The notes under the pieces: model-generated
The model's database searches: none
What the model saw: only the letters and a program-made list of their open reading frames with translations
What the model was told of the DNA's origin: nothing
From: Clostridia bacterium
GTDB taxonomy: Bacteria; Bacillota; Sulfobacillia; SLMV01
Assembly (NCBI GenBank): GCA_003551365.1
Contig: PUMM01000136.1
Span: 1 to 40,347 of the forward strand
Reading direction: 5' to 3'
DNA: 40,347 nt
Part shown: one piece after another, positions 16,830 through 25,141 of the stretch
How the letters are laid out: the number at the start of each line of letters is the position of its first letter
Position numbering within the stretch: position 1 is the stretch's first letter
Made by a program: the position numbers and the translations under genes

Positions 16830-18038
16830 ATGACGGAAAGTTCTGTGCTCAGAGCCCTGCGAGATGAGGATGAGGAGAAGGAGTGGTGGTCGCACGTCCA
16901 CTACGCGTTTGCTCCCCATCGGAGACCCAGGGACAGGAGCACGCAGGAGTTTGAAGACATGGAGATGGCAGAGAAGAAGGCCCTGTTCTCCGATGGGCGG
17001 ATGGTGAGTATATGCGGACTGCTCAATTTCCGCGGGCAGCTGCGGGGAACGCAGGTACCCATCGGTGGCGTGGGGCCGGTGGCCACTCCTCCCGGATACC
17101 GTCGTCGCGGTCACGCGCGGGAGATGCTGCGACAGCTGGTACAACAGATGCGCCAGAGGGGCATATGTACATCGGCTTTGTGGCCCTTTTACTCCCGGTT
17201 CTACGAGTCGCTGGGATGGGCGGTGTCTGCTGAATCGAGTGGGTTCAAGTTTTCTCCTGCCGATCTGCGCAGGGTGGTACCAGAAACCTGCCCGGACGGG
17301 CAGTTCCGTCATGTCTCGCATGATGACGTGCAGATGCTGGATGAGATCTATCGGCGATGGGCGGCTCACTACGATCTTACGGTGGAGCGGCCCGCACAGT
17401 GGTGGCGACAGGCCGTCATGGCCGGCTGGGATGATAGGCGGTATTCCTTCGTCTACCTAAATGCGTGTGGTGAGCCTTCCGCCTACGTAATCTTTGTGAT
17501 TAAGGGGAGTGATGAGGACAACCTGACCCTGTCGGTGCGGGACTATGCATATGCGGACCTGTCGGGTTATCGTGCCCTGTTGAGGTTCCTGCTGGATCAC
17601 GATTCACAGGTGATCAGTTACCGCATCGATACGCCGAGGACCGATCCGCTCTATGACTGGTTTGCCACCGGTGAGGTCAGGCGGCATCGGGGGATCATGT
17701 TCCGCATTGTGGACGTGCCCGGTGCGCTGCAGATGCTCTCCTACCCCCGGGAGCTTTCGGGTACTGCGACGGTTGCGGTGGTAGATGAGCTGTGCGGAGG
17801 CAATGACGACTGCTTTGAGCTGGCGGTATCTGACGGTCGTCTGCAAATGCGTTCCCGGCCGGTTGCACAGCCGGATCTCTGCATACACATCCGGCATCTG
17901 TCGCAGCTGTTCGCTGGCTATCGATCTCTGCCGCAGCTGGTGCGAAGTGCTGGTGCCGAGCTGGCAGAATCGCCGGGGGCCGAACTGCTGCGCAACATGT
18001 TTCCGGCGCGCGAGACGTACATGCCCGAGGACTTCTGA
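16830..18038 (+). CDS. Eis-type GNAT N-acetyltransferase
   Basis: A 402-residue protein with the three-part Eis architecture. An N-terminal GNAT domain (about 1-130) holds the acetyl-CoA loop GGVGPVATPPGYRRRGHAREML. A second, degenerate GNAT domain covers about 150-290. A C-terminal sterol-carrier-protein-2-like domain follows (about 300-402). The chain ends in MPEDF, and in Eis the C-terminal carboxylate takes part in catalysis. The YESLGW motif (Y in the first GNAT domain) is family-typical. Homologues acetylate amines on aminoglycosides, peptides or lysine side chains, often at several sites. The natural substrate in Bacillota is unknown. Start ATG 16830 has GTGAGGAGG 7 bases upstream. Confidence 0.9.
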   Translation: MTESSVLRALRDEDEEKEWWSHVHYAFAPHRRPRDRSTQEFEDMEMAEKKALFSDGRMVSICGLLNFRGQLRGTQVPIGGVGPVATPPGYRRRGHAREMLRQLVQQMRQRGICTSALWPFYSRFYESLGWAVSAESSGFKFSPADLRRVVPETCPDGQFRHVSHDDVQMLDEIYRRWAAHYDLTVERPAQWWRQAVMAGWDDRRYSFVYLNACGEPSAYVIFVIKGSDEDNLTLSVRDYAYADLSGYRALLRFLLDHDSQVISYRIDTPRTDPLYDWFATGEVRRHRGIMFRIVDVPGALQMLSYPRELSGTATVAVVDELCGGNDDCFELAVSDGRLQMRSRPVAQPDLCIHIRHLSQLFAGYRSLPQLVRSAGAELAESPGAELLRNMFPARETYMPEDF

Positions 18039-18064
18039 CGGGGGCAGGTCTGTCCGGCTGTGGT

Positions 18065-18093
18065 TTGCCATGAGTTGCCCGGGACCATAGACT
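18065..18093 (+). promoter_or_regulatory. Sigma-A type promoter of hppA
   Basis: TTGCCA at 18065-18070 and TAGACT at 18088-18093 are 17 bases apart. Predicted transcription start is near 18100, giving a leader of about 115 bases. Confidence 0.55.
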
Positions 18094-18099
18094 GGTGAT

Positions 18100-18157
18100 G
18101 GCGGGCTAGGTGGTTTGTGGATGCCCCCGGGGCAGCGGGTGCCCGGAGCAGCCCGCC
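18100..18157 (+). promoter_or_regulatory. Structured 5' leader of hppA
   Basis: GGCGGGCT at 18100-18107 and AGCCCGCC at 18150-18157 form a perfect 8-bp stem closing a 42-base interior. Inside is a 13-base palindrome, TGCCCC-C-GGGGCA (18122-18134), and a short CGGG/CCCG repeat. The outer stem begins at the predicted transcript start. It does not fit the fluoride riboswitch or another class I know, and may simply stabilise the mRNA. Confidence 0.4.
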
Positions 18158-18215
18158 GAACTACATTGAGGAGATAAGTGAGTCTGTATGCGGTCACGAA
18201 GGAGGTTCAGGTGAA

Positions 18216-20168
18216 ATGGATAGTTTGAGCTTCATCCCGCTCGGGATCGGCGTGTTGGGACTGCTGTATGCCTACATGGTGTTCCGCTCAGTTTCGCGCG
18301 CCCCGACGGGAACGGACAGGATGAGGGAGATCGCCGATGCGATTCACGAGGGCGCCATGACCTTCCTGCAGAGGGAGTACCGGGCTCTGGTCGCCTTTGT
18401 GGCGGTCGTGGCGGTTCTGCTCGCCTGGCAGATTTCCCCGGCCACTGCTGTGTCTTTTGTAGTTGGCGCGACGTTTTCGGCCATGGCTGGATACCTGGGA
18501 ATGAAGGCAGCGACTTCGGCGAATGTACGGACTTCGCAGGCGGCCTCCGAGGCGCTGGGAGATGCACTGCGCATAGCGTTTTCCGGCGGTGCGGTCATGG
18601 GGGTCACCGTGGCATCACTCGGACTGGTGGGGCTGGGAGCCCTCTACCTGATTTTCCGTGAGCCGGACATTGTCAATGGTTTCGCTCTGGGTGCCAGCTC
18701 GATTGCCCTGTTCGCCCGTGTGGGGGGCGGAATATACACCAAGGCGGCCGATGTGGGTGCCGACCTGGTGGGCAAGGTCGAGGCGGGCATCCCGGAGGAC
18801 GATCCCCGCAATCCGGCGGTCATAGCCGATAACGTGGGAGACTGCGTGGGTGATACGGCGGGTATGGGAGCAGACCTGTTTGAATCCTACGTGGGTTCGG
18901 TCATAGCCAGCATGGCCATCGGACTGGTCATGTTCGGCCAGGCCGGAGTGGTGGTGCCCATGCTTCTCGTTGCGGCCGGCTTGATCGCTTCCCTCGTGGG
19001 CGCGGCCTTTGTGCGCCGATACGGGGGAGCGGATCCGGCGGGAGCATTGCGCAACGGTACTTACATAAGCGCAGCACTGGCGGCTATTGCTTTTTACTTC
19101 ATCATCAACGGTTATCTCGGGGTAATTGGCCCCTTCTATGCCACCGTTGCGGGCCTGATCGCCGGTATCATAATCGGGTTGATAACGGAGTACTACACTT
19201 CTGGTTCTCCGATTCGAGAAATCGCAGAATCCTGCCAGACAGGAGCAGCGACCAACATCATCACCGGACTGGCCGTTGGAATGCAGAGCAGTGCCCTTCC
19301 CATTCTGACCATTGCCGGAGCCATTCTGGTATCCTATCACTTTGCCGGCCTCTACGGGATTGCCCTGGCGGCAGTGGGCATGCTGGCTACCATTGGCATG
19401 ACCCTGTCCGTAGACGCGTACGGTCCGATTGCCGACAACGCCGGAGGTATAGCCGAGATGGCCGACATGGATTCCAGCGTGCGTGATGTAACCGATACGC
19501 TGGATGCACTCGGAAACACGACGGCCGCTATGGGCAAGGGGTTCGCAGTTGGATCGGCCGCACTGACGGCACTGGCACTGTTTTCTGCCTACACGCAGAC
19601 CGTCGGATTGGAACTCATCGATGTGACGCGGGCCGAAACCATGGTGGGACTGTTTCTCGGCGGTATGCTGCCATTTCTGTTTTCCTCCATGGCCATGAAA
19701 GCTGTCGGCCGGGCCGCGTATGAGATGGTGGAGGAAGTCAGGCGGCAGTTCCGCGAACTGGATGGAATTATGGAAGGTAAGACCAAACCGGAATATGTGC
19801 GCTGTGTGGACATCAGCACTCAGGCTGCCCTGCGTGAGATGGTGGTGCCCGGACTGCTGGCCGTCTTGGTGCCGGTATTCATCGGAGTGGTGCTCGGTCC
19901 CGAGGCCCTGGGTGGCCTGCTGGCCGGCGCGCTGGTAGCTGGCGTGGCCCTGGCGATAATGATGACCAATGGCGGCGCTGCATGGGATAATGCCAAGAAA
20001 CTCATTGAGTCGGGTGAGTTCGGCGGCAAGGGCACCGCCACGCACGATGCATCCATCGTTGGAGATACCGTAGGAGACCCCTTCAAGGACACGGCCGGTC
20101 CGGCGCTCAACATACTCATCAAGCTGATGGCCGTGGTGTCACTGGTCCTCGGACCTTTGTTCATCTGA
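18216..20168 (+). CDS. hppA: Membrane-bound pyrophosphatase, K+-dependent type (likely Na+-pumping)
   Basis: A 650-residue protein with about 16 membrane helices that couples pyrophosphate hydrolysis to cation export. The catalytic motifs are present: [22 protein letters not shown] (180-201 region), [10 protein letters not shown] at 204-213, [12 protein letters not shown] at 400-411 and the C-terminal [14 protein letters not shown]. Alanine in GNTTAA (433-438) is the marker of the K+-dependent subfamily; K+-independent enzymes have Lys there. E223 in ADLFESY sits where Na+-pumping enzymes carry their gating Glu. Together these favour a Na+ pump, by inference. C210 replaces the Asn of the usual DNVGDNVGD. 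ATG 18216 has AAGGAGG 10 bases upstream. The frame is open before that but is leader. Confidence 0.96.
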   Translation: MDSLSFIPLGIGVLGLLYAYMVFRSVSRAPTGTDRMREIADAIHEGAMTFLQREYRALVAFVAVVAVLLAWQISPATAVSFVVGATFSAMAGYLGMKAATSANVRTSQAASEALGDALRIAFSGGAVMGVTVASLGLVGLGALYLIFREPDIVNGFALGASSIALFARVGGGIYTKAADVGADLVGKVEAGIPEDDPRNPAVIADNVGDCVGDTAGMGADLFESYVGSVIASMAIGLVMFGQAGVVVPMLLVAAGLIASLVGAAFVRRYGGADPAGALRNGTYISAALAAIAFYFIINGYLGVIGPFYATVAGLIAGIIIGLITEYYTSGSPIREIAESCQTGAATNIITGLAVGMQSSALPILTIAGAILVSYHFAGLYGIALAAVGMLATIGMTLSVDAYGPIADNAGGIAEMADMDSSVRDVTDTLDALGNTTAAMGKGFAVGSAALTALALFSAYTQTVGLELIDVTRAETMVGLFLGGMLPFLFSSMAMKAVGRAAYEMVEEVRRQFRELDGIMEGKTKPEYVRCVDISTQAALREMVVPGLLAVLVPVFIGVVLGPEALGGLLAGALVAGVALAIMMTNGGAAWDNAKKLIESGEFGGKGTATHDASIVGDTVGDPFKDTAGPALNILIKLMAVVSLVLGPLFI

Positions 20169-20177
20169 CTGTAGTAC

Positions 20178-20214
20178 AGGTGCGGGGAGACCGGCGAACG
20201 GTTTTCCCGCACCT
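20178..20214. terminator. Strong hairpin between convergent hppA and the small membrane protein gene
   Basis: AGGTGCGGG at 20178-20186 pairs perfectly with CCCGCACCT at 20206-20214, and inner bases extend the stem (CCG/CGG at 20191-20193 and 20199-20201, with A-T and G-T pairs between). It follows the hppA stop by 9 bases. There is no T-run on either side, so it is a hairpin-only terminator or an mRNA-end stabiliser. Confidence 0.5.
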
Positions 20215-20286
20215 TCACCCATTCCCTTCCCGCATAAGCTGCAGGAGTGAATCCGTGCACAGCACGGCGTCCAATGCGAACAGAGG

Positions 20287-20646
20287 CTAGTCGTGCGGTT
20301 CATCACCGTCCTCTGTGCGCTGCAGTATCGCGAGCACTGCCACCGGACCCCCGATGACTGTCGCGGCAAATCCGAGAAGATGGAGCGGTTCATCGAGGCG
20401 ATTGAAGGGGAAGGGGCCGGTGAGAACCCAATCCATAAAGCCGGGATGCACTCTCAGCGCAGTCAAAAAGAGTAGAGGGAATATGATCAAACCGATAACT
20501 AAACCGAGGTAGAACGAGAAGCGCGTCTCCGCATCACGTTCCACCCGGCGCAGACCGGACCCGATGGCTCGAACTGCGATCAGGGCAGCTCCGGTGATCA
20601 GTCCGGCGGCCAGTACGAGTAATGGCAGAGTCCACTGTCCGTTCAA
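20287..20646 (-). CDS. Small three-helix membrane protein coupled to the E1/rhodanese gene
   Basis: A 119-residue protein of no family I recognise. It has three likely membrane helices (about 7-29, 45-65, 88-107), with a charged loop GLRRVERDAETR between the first two and an acidic tail EDGDEPHD. The TTG start at 20646 overlaps the stop of the upstream gene as TTGA, and AAGGAG lies 10 bases before it, inside that gene. Translation is therefore coupled to the E1-like/rhodanese protein. It could anchor that enzyme at the membrane or be an unrelated passenger. It converges on hppA. Confidence 0.75.
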   Translation of the reverse strand: MNGQWTLPLLVLAAGLITGAALIAVRAIGSGLRRVERDAETRFSFYLGLVIGLIIFPLLFLTALRVHPGFMDWVLTGPFPFNRLDEPLHLLGFAATVIGGPVAVLAILQRTEDGDEPHD

Positions 20647-21863
20647 GAGCTGTCATCTCCTTTGATTAGGTCGCCGCCCACGTTGGACCAGCCCAGCATT
20701 CCTCCCCGCAGGCTGTGCGCCTCCGTATATCCCAGTCGACGCAGAAGGTAGGCTGCTGCGGCACTTCGTTCACCCACCTGACAGTACAGGACGACGGGTT
20801 CCCCGGTCTCACTCAACTGTCTGACGGCCTGTCCCTGTGCGTATTTCTGCCGGAGCTGGGCCAGCGGCAGAGCGAGGCTTTCGGGTATGCGCGAGGCATG
20901 CCGTTCCTCTGCAGTGCGAACGTCGACCAGCGAGCATTGATTTTGCTCAATCCACCCGCGCACATCCTCCGGATTCACCTCCCATTCCCGCCGGCGGGCG
21001 TAAAACTCGTGCGGAGGAGTCAGGGGGTCGTTGTCTGTCGGCATCGGGGCCCCACCGAGCTTTTCGTAGTTCACTGATGTCACATCAGTTATTTTCGGAT
21101 TATCCGCACAGACGGGGCAGTTCGGGTCCCTGTCCCAGTCAAAGCTGTGGTAGGTGCAGTTGAGACCGTCGTACAGGAGGAACCGGTTGGTCAGGGTCGT
21201 ACCCGCGCCGAGGAGAATCTTCAGTGTTTCTGTGGCCTGCAGTGTGCCCATCTGTCCCGGTAGTGCACCGAGAACACCCACCGCAGAGCAGCTGGGGGCA
21301 GCTTCTGGGGGAGGTGGAACTGGAAACAGGCAGCGCAGACATCCATGCCCGGGTTTGAAGGTGGATGCCTGGCCGTGAAACTGCAGAACTCCCGCGTCCA
21401 CCAGGGGCTTGTGAGCCAGTACGCAGGCATCATTCAGCAGGTAGCGGGTCGGGAAGTTATCGCATCCGTTGACCACCACATGGTAGGGGCGAATTATGTC
21501 CGCAGCATTGGCGGGCGACAGGTAGGTGTCATGTTCCTCTACCCTGATGTCGGGGTTGAGCGCGCGCAGGTGTTCACCGGCAGAGCGCGTCTTGCGACGC
21601 CCCTCGTCGGTGTCAAAGTGCAGGATCTGCCGGTGGAGATTCCATGTTTCCACTCGATCGGCGTCAACCACTCCTATGGTACCGACGCCGGCAGCCGCCA
21701 GGTAAATGGCGGCTGGAGATCCCAGCCCTCCGATGCCCACCACCAGCACACGCGATTGCAGCAATCGCTGTTGTCCCGCGATGCCAACCTCATCCAGGAG
21801 CAGCTGCCGACTGTACCTTCGTATCTGTTCATCGCTGAGTTTTCGCCCCTCGGAGTCTGCCAC
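20643..21863 (-). CDS. E1-like adenylyltransferase fused to rhodanese (MoeB/MoeZ/ThiF type)
   Basis: A 406-residue two-domain sulfur-transfer enzyme. Residues of about 5-250 form the ThiF/MoeB domain: ATP-binding GIGGLGSPAAIYLAAAG, then VDADRVETWNLHRQILH, a GCDN loop and the zinc pairs CLRC and CPVC. Residues of about 290-400 are a rhodanese domain with the persulfide Cys in YCQVGERSA. This is the MoeZ/MOCS3/Uba4 layout, in which the first domain adenylates the C-terminal glycine of a ubiquitin-like sulfur carrier (MoaD, ThiS or similar) and the rhodanese supplies sulfur. No carrier gene is nearby. The frame is open from GTG 21872, but AGGAGGAG touches that codon, so GTG 21863 (spacing 9) is the better start. 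The partner is the coupled small membrane protein. Confidence 0.9.
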   Translation of the reverse strand: MADSEGRKLSDEQIRRYSRQLLLDEVGIAGQQRLLQSRVLVVGIGGLGSPAAIYLAAAGVGTIGVVDADRVETWNLHRQILHFDTDEGRRKTRSAGEHLRALNPDIRVEEHDTYLSPANAADIIRPYHVVVNGCDNFPTRYLLNDACVLAHKPLVDAGVLQFHGQASTFKPGHGCLRCLFPVPPPPEAAPSCSAVGVLGALPGQMGTLQATETLKILLGAGTTLTNRFLLYDGLNCTYHSFDWDRDPNCPVCADNPKITDVTSVNYEKLGGAPMPTDNDPLTPPHEFYARRREWEVNPEDVRGWIEQNQCSLVDVRTAEERHASRIPESLALPLAQLRQKYAQGQAVRQLSETGEPVVLYCQVGERSAAAAYLLRRLGYTEAHSLRGGMLGWSNVGGDLIKGDDSS

Positions 21864-22252
21864 CGGTTGCACCTCCTCCTGCCATTTACATTCAGTCTAG
21901 TCGATGTACCGGACTGATGAAAAGCGGGGCGGAGTGCGGGAGAATGCAGCGGGGAAGCGATGCCAGTGCATCGTGCGCATAGTGTGTTTGCTCCGGCAAT
22001 TGCCCATAAAAGAGAAGAACTCTGCCGGTCCTGCCCGCTGAGCTGATGAGATTGCGATGGCACAGCATCATCCGGACAGCGAGGATTGTTGGTGGATCAC
22101 GTGAGAGTGCACCTACAGCTTGCCCGGAGGCCCCCTGTGCCATATGATGGAAGTGGCGGTGCGCGCTCTCCTTGCGGATATGGTGGCCCATGCCGGGGGC
22201 ATGAGCGTGGAGACGGGAGGAGAGCGTTGAATGATGGGGGGAGTGAAGTGTC
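21864..22252. other. 389-base divergent intergenic region
   Basis: This region separates the E1/rhodanese gene (leftward) from the DUF362-like gene (rightward) and should hold promoters for both, but I see no pair of good -35/-10 boxes. It contains a very short reading frame, ATG 22144 to TGA 22230 on the plus strand (28 codons, MMEVAVRALLADM at its start), with GGAGG 13 bases upstream, which is too far for a strong site. That frame may be chance or the remnant of a gene end. No repeat, hairpin terminator or RNA gene is evident. Confidence 0.4.
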
Positions 22253-23122
22253 ATGCCACTGGATGTAATGCGTTCACGGGAGGATCTGTCCCGTGTGATT
22301 CAATCTCTGGATGTGGGAGACGGACCAATATGGATAAAAGTCAATATGACCTCTGCCGCTGAGGGAATGTATACTGATCCCCGGGTCTTGCGTGAGATTC
22401 TCTCCGTGCTGTCCCGACCTGTGATGCTTTTGGAAAGTTACGCGGTGGCGAGAGTGCGCGGCTCCGTGGCAGCACTGCCGGAGGATGAAACGGCACTCCT
22501 GCGGACGCTGCGGGAAGAGGATCGTCACTACCTACATTCCACCGGTCTGCGCGATATCCTGGATATGACGGGTGTGGGGCTGTTGAACATCACCGAGGTG
22601 TGTGCAGCCGGTGAGACTGCCCCGCGCGCCAGTGTACAGCCACTGGTGGAGTCAGCTTATGGCCCGCTGCGTTTTCCCGAGTTCTATGATGTAGTGCCTG
22701 CGTCATTGATGGCTCTGCGAAATGACGGGGTACTGCTCAATCTGGCGCGAATGAAGGTTCCAGCCCGCGATGAAGGCGACTGGAGCCTGGCTCTGAAGAA
22801 CCTGTTCGGGATGATTCCCACTCCTGACCGCATGCCCTATCATGCTGCAGGTCTCGTGGAGGCGGTGCTGGATATCAACGCCGTCTATCGCAGTCTCTTC
22901 CGGGTCGTGGACATCGTAGAGGGATTGCGCTCGGTGGTGCTATATTCGGATGATGGTGCACACCGCGTCGCCTGGGGCAGGTATGATCTCATCGAGGAGC
23001 CCCGACTGCTGGCCTGGGGCGGTGACCCCGTGTCTCTGGAACTGGAGACGGCACGTCACTTCGGGTGCGACCTGGAAGGTCGATCATTGATTCGCCGGGC
23101 CCGGAAGCGCTTCGGCACCTGA
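22253..23122 (+). CDS. DUF362-like protein without iron-sulfur domain
   Basis: A 289-residue soluble protein resembling the DUF362 family. The most telling segment is NLARMKVPARDEGDWSLALKNLFGMIPTPDRMPYH (about 164-198), which parallels the family pattern of a buried LPKxKxH strand followed by LKNxFGxxP and a YH pair. In many DUF362 proteins the domain is joined to a 4Fe-4S ferredoxin, and here no CxxC clusters exist. The function of DUF362 is unknown. Start ATG 22253 has a GGGGGAG stretch about 9 bases upstream. Its 3' end overlaps the end of the convergent DUF402 gene by 67 bases, so the two transcripts are antisense to each other at their tails. Confidence 0.65.
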   Translation: MPLDVMRSREDLSRVIQSLDVGDGPIWIKVNMTSAAEGMYTDPRVLREILSVLSRPVMLLESYAVARVRGSVAALPEDETALLRTLREEDRHYLHSTGLRDILDMTGVGLLNITEVCAAGETAPRASVQPLVESAYGPLRFPEFYDVVPASLMALRNDGVLLNLARMKVPARDEGDWSLALKNLFGMIPTPDRMPYHAAGLVEAVLDINAVYRSLFRVVDIVEGLRSVVLYSDDGAHRVAWGRYDLIEEPRLLAWGGDPVSLELETARHFGCDLEGRSLIRRARKRFGT

Positions 23123-23634
23123 GCGAACGGACCCCGGCCGCGGCGGGAGAGCTCCGCGAGTCGGCAGACCGCATCCAGACAGGCCCTGATCTCCCACGAA
23201 TAGAGCTGGGGCAGGGTGCACTGCCGGAACTCCTCCCCGTCAATCAGTGTCATTGTGAGCCCGGGGTCGACAAAAGCATCCAGCGTGAGATCCTCGTACT
23301 GCAAAAGCCATCCCTCATCGGCTGCTCGCAGAACCGGCGGGCGACAGATGTCGGCGTACCAGCCCCGCAGGGTGGCGCTCTTTCCGTCCCATAGCGTGAG
23401 CAAATTGTGCCAGTGTCCGGGGAAAAAGTGTTCGCATACCGGATCACCTCTGCGCATGGAGAAGTGTCGATATGTTCCGGTTTCCGTCCAGTGCGCCAGA
23501 ATGCGCAATTGCTCGTTTGTGCAGTTGATAATCCGTCCCGGGTACCTCATCCGCAGTTCGCCCCCCGCATTCAGCTTGTGCAGGACGATGGGATCGCCTG
23601 GGTGCAGATTGTCTGGCGGCCAGCTCGGTTCCAC
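23056..23634 (-). CDS. DUF402 domain protein
   Basis: A predicted 192-residue soluble protein of the DUF402 (YgaC/FomD-like) family. Members fold as a beta barrel and some hydrolyse nucleotide-linked intermediates or nucleoside di/triphosphates with divalent metal. Recognisable parts are the opening GDPIVLHKL, the IINCTNEQLRILAHW strand, the Trp-rich WHNLLTLWDGKSATLRGWYADICRPP segment, and the family signature EDLTLDAFVDPG followed by LIDGEEF. The frame stays open to ATG 23775, but no ribosome site precedes that codon and it would overlap tldD. GTG 23634 gives a typical family length and leaves room for an upstream control region, so it is preferred with moderate confidence. It ends in a 67-base tail-to-tail overlap with the DUF362-like gene. 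Confidence 0.75.
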   Translation of the reverse strand: MEPSWPPDNLHPGDPIVLHKLNAGGELRMRYPGRIINCTNEQLRILAHWTETGTYRHFSMRRGDPVCEHFFPGHWHNLLTLWDGKSATLRGWYADICRPPVLRAADEGWLLQYEDLTLDAFVDPGLTMTLIDGEEFRQCTLPQLYSWEIRACLDAVCRLAELSRRGRGPFAQVPKRFRARRINDRPSRSHPK

Positions 23635-23698
23635 CCTTCTCTTTTTCCCCGGAAAATGCGACTGGGACCGCAGGGAAACTCCCCCCTTCCAGGGAACA

Positions 23699-23729
23699 TG
23701 ATACACCAGTGCAGTGCCCGTGTGTATCA
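23699..23729. repeat. 8-bp inverted repeat between DUF402 and tldD genes
   Basis: TGATACAC at 23699-23706 and GTGTATCA at 23722-23729 are perfect inverted copies with 15 bases between. They lie in the gap between divergent genes. On the minus strand the same bases hold TACACA (23726-23721) and TATCAT (23703-23698), 17 apart, a plausible promoter for the DUF402 gene. It could be an operator or only a promoter with accidental symmetry. Confidence 0.45.
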
Positions 23730-23764
23730 AGACGGCTCCGGCACATGGGAGGAGGATGTCATAA

Positions 23765-25141
23765 GTGCGTACCATGATGCGGCGCGCCCTGCGGGGCGCG
23801 AAGGCAGACTACTGTGAGCTTCGCCTGGAAAGAACTGATGCTCTGCACATTGCCCATCGCGGGCGTGCGATGGAGACCGTGTACCCGCGCCAGCAGTACG
23901 GCGGATGCGCCCGGGCTCTTCATCGCGGAGGGTGGGGGTTTTCCGCCTTCTCCGATGGCTGCGAAATGACGAGTGCGGTGCGACGGGCCTGTGCTGCCGC
24001 CCGGATCACCGGTCGGCTGCCGGGAGCGCGTGCCATTTTGGCCCCGGTGCAGCCGGTGGAGGATGATTTCGTGCCCGATATTGCGGTGCATCCGCGGGAT
24101 GTGGATATGCGCGACAAGGCACGCCTGATCGAGGGGTACGCTGGGACCATGCTGGGAGAGTTCGAGGAGATCGTCGCGGCCAACATACCCTATCGCGAAA
24201 GGGATACCGAGGTGTACTACGCCACGACCGAAGGTACATCTCTCCGCCAGGAGAGGATTGACGTGGGTTGTGACTTCGAGGCGGCGGCTGCCCGGGATGG
24301 GCTTACGGTTTCCCACAAGATGGGAGTGGGTTCATCGCGGGGTTTTGCATGCATGCTCAATCTGGAGGAGAATCTGCGGGATACGGCCCGCACCGCCACA
24401 CACTTACTGGAGGCCCCGCCGATCCGCGCCGGGCAATATGCGGTTGTCTGTGATCCCGGACTGGCCGGTCTCTTTGTGCACGAGGCCTTTGGCCACCTGA
24501 GCGAGGCGGACAATGCCCACCGAAACCCGGAGCTCGCTCGCACCATGCGCTCCGGGCGCCAATTGGGGCGGAAGATCCTGTCCATATACGATACAGGTGA
24601 GTATTTTGCCGATCGTGGCGCCCTGCGCTTTGATGACGAGGGAGTACCCGCCCGCTCTACTGCACTGATTGAGGAGGGAATACTGGTAGGACGTCTGCAC
24701 TCGCGGGAGACGGCCGGCCGGTTGGGGGAGACCCCCACCGGCAATGCCCGGGCTCTGGACTACACTCATCCTCCCATATGCCGCATGCGCAGCACCTGCA
24801 TTGCCCCCGGTGAGACCTCGCTATCCGACATGGTGAGAGGTGTGGAACGCGGTCTGTATGCCATTGGCTCCCGTGGTGGTCAGACCAACGGTGAGGTGTT
24901 CACCTTTCAGGCCGGATACGGTTACATTATACGCGACGGTCAGCTGGCTGAGCTGGTGCGAGATGTGAGCCTGATGGGCAACGTATTCACCACCCTCATG
25001 CAAATTGACCGCGTAGGTTGTGATCCCGTCAGCCGCAACAGTTCGGGCGGATGCGGCAAGGCCGGACAGGGACCTCTCCCAACCAGCGGGGTCAATCCAC
25101 ATATCAGGATTCGGGATGTGACGGTGGGTGGTGCAGGGTGA
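23765..25141 (+). CDS. tldD: TldD-family zinc metalloprotease
   Basis: A 458-residue protein, the catalytic member of the TldD/TldE pair. The zinc motif HExxxH is at 239-244 (HEAFGH), and the late conserved Cys of NSSGGCGKAGQGP provides a further ligand. The segment GVPARSTALIEEGILVGRL and the downstream GETPTGNAR match family blocks. In E. coli the TldD/E heterodimer degrades unfolded peptides threaded into its cavity, including the leader of microcin B17 and the antitoxin CcdA. The start is GTG 23765, 9 bases after GGAGGAGG. A nearby ATG (23774) lies too far from that site. The partner gene follows with a GTGA overlap. Confidence 0.95.
   Translation: MRTMMRRALRGAKADYCELRLERTDALHIAHRGRAMETVYPRQQYGGCARALHRGGWGFSAFSDGCEMTSAVRRACAAARITGRLPGARAILAPVQPVEDDFVPDIAVHPRDVDMRDKARLIEGYAGTMLGEFEEIVAANIPYRERDTEVYYATTEGTSLRQERIDVGCDFEAAAARDGLTVSHKMGVGSSRGFACMLNLEENLRDTARTATHLLEAPPIRAGQYAVVCDPGLAGLFVHEAFGHLSEADNAHRNPELARTMRSGRQLGRKILSIYDTGEYFADRGALRFDDEGVPARSTALIEEGILVGRLHSRETAGRLGETPTGNARALDYTHPPICRMRSTCIAPGETSLSDMVRGVERGLYAIGSRGGQTNGEVFTFQAGYGYIIRDGQLAELVRDVSLMGNVFTTLMQIDRVGCDPVSRNSSGGCGKAGQGPLPTSGVNPHIRIRDVTVGGAG

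Noticed and set aside
18088-18160. Fluoride riboswitch before hppA
   Set aside because: GGTGATGG resembles the class opening, but the partner CGCC arm and the CUGAUGA end are missing, and the real stem pairs GGCGGGCT with AGCCCGCC.
18615-20045. 476-codon minus-strand frame opposite hppA
   Set aside because: It is a mirror of a GC-rich membrane-protein gene, rich in His, Gln and Gly, with no domain and no ribosome site. The plus strand encodes a complete pyrophosphatase.
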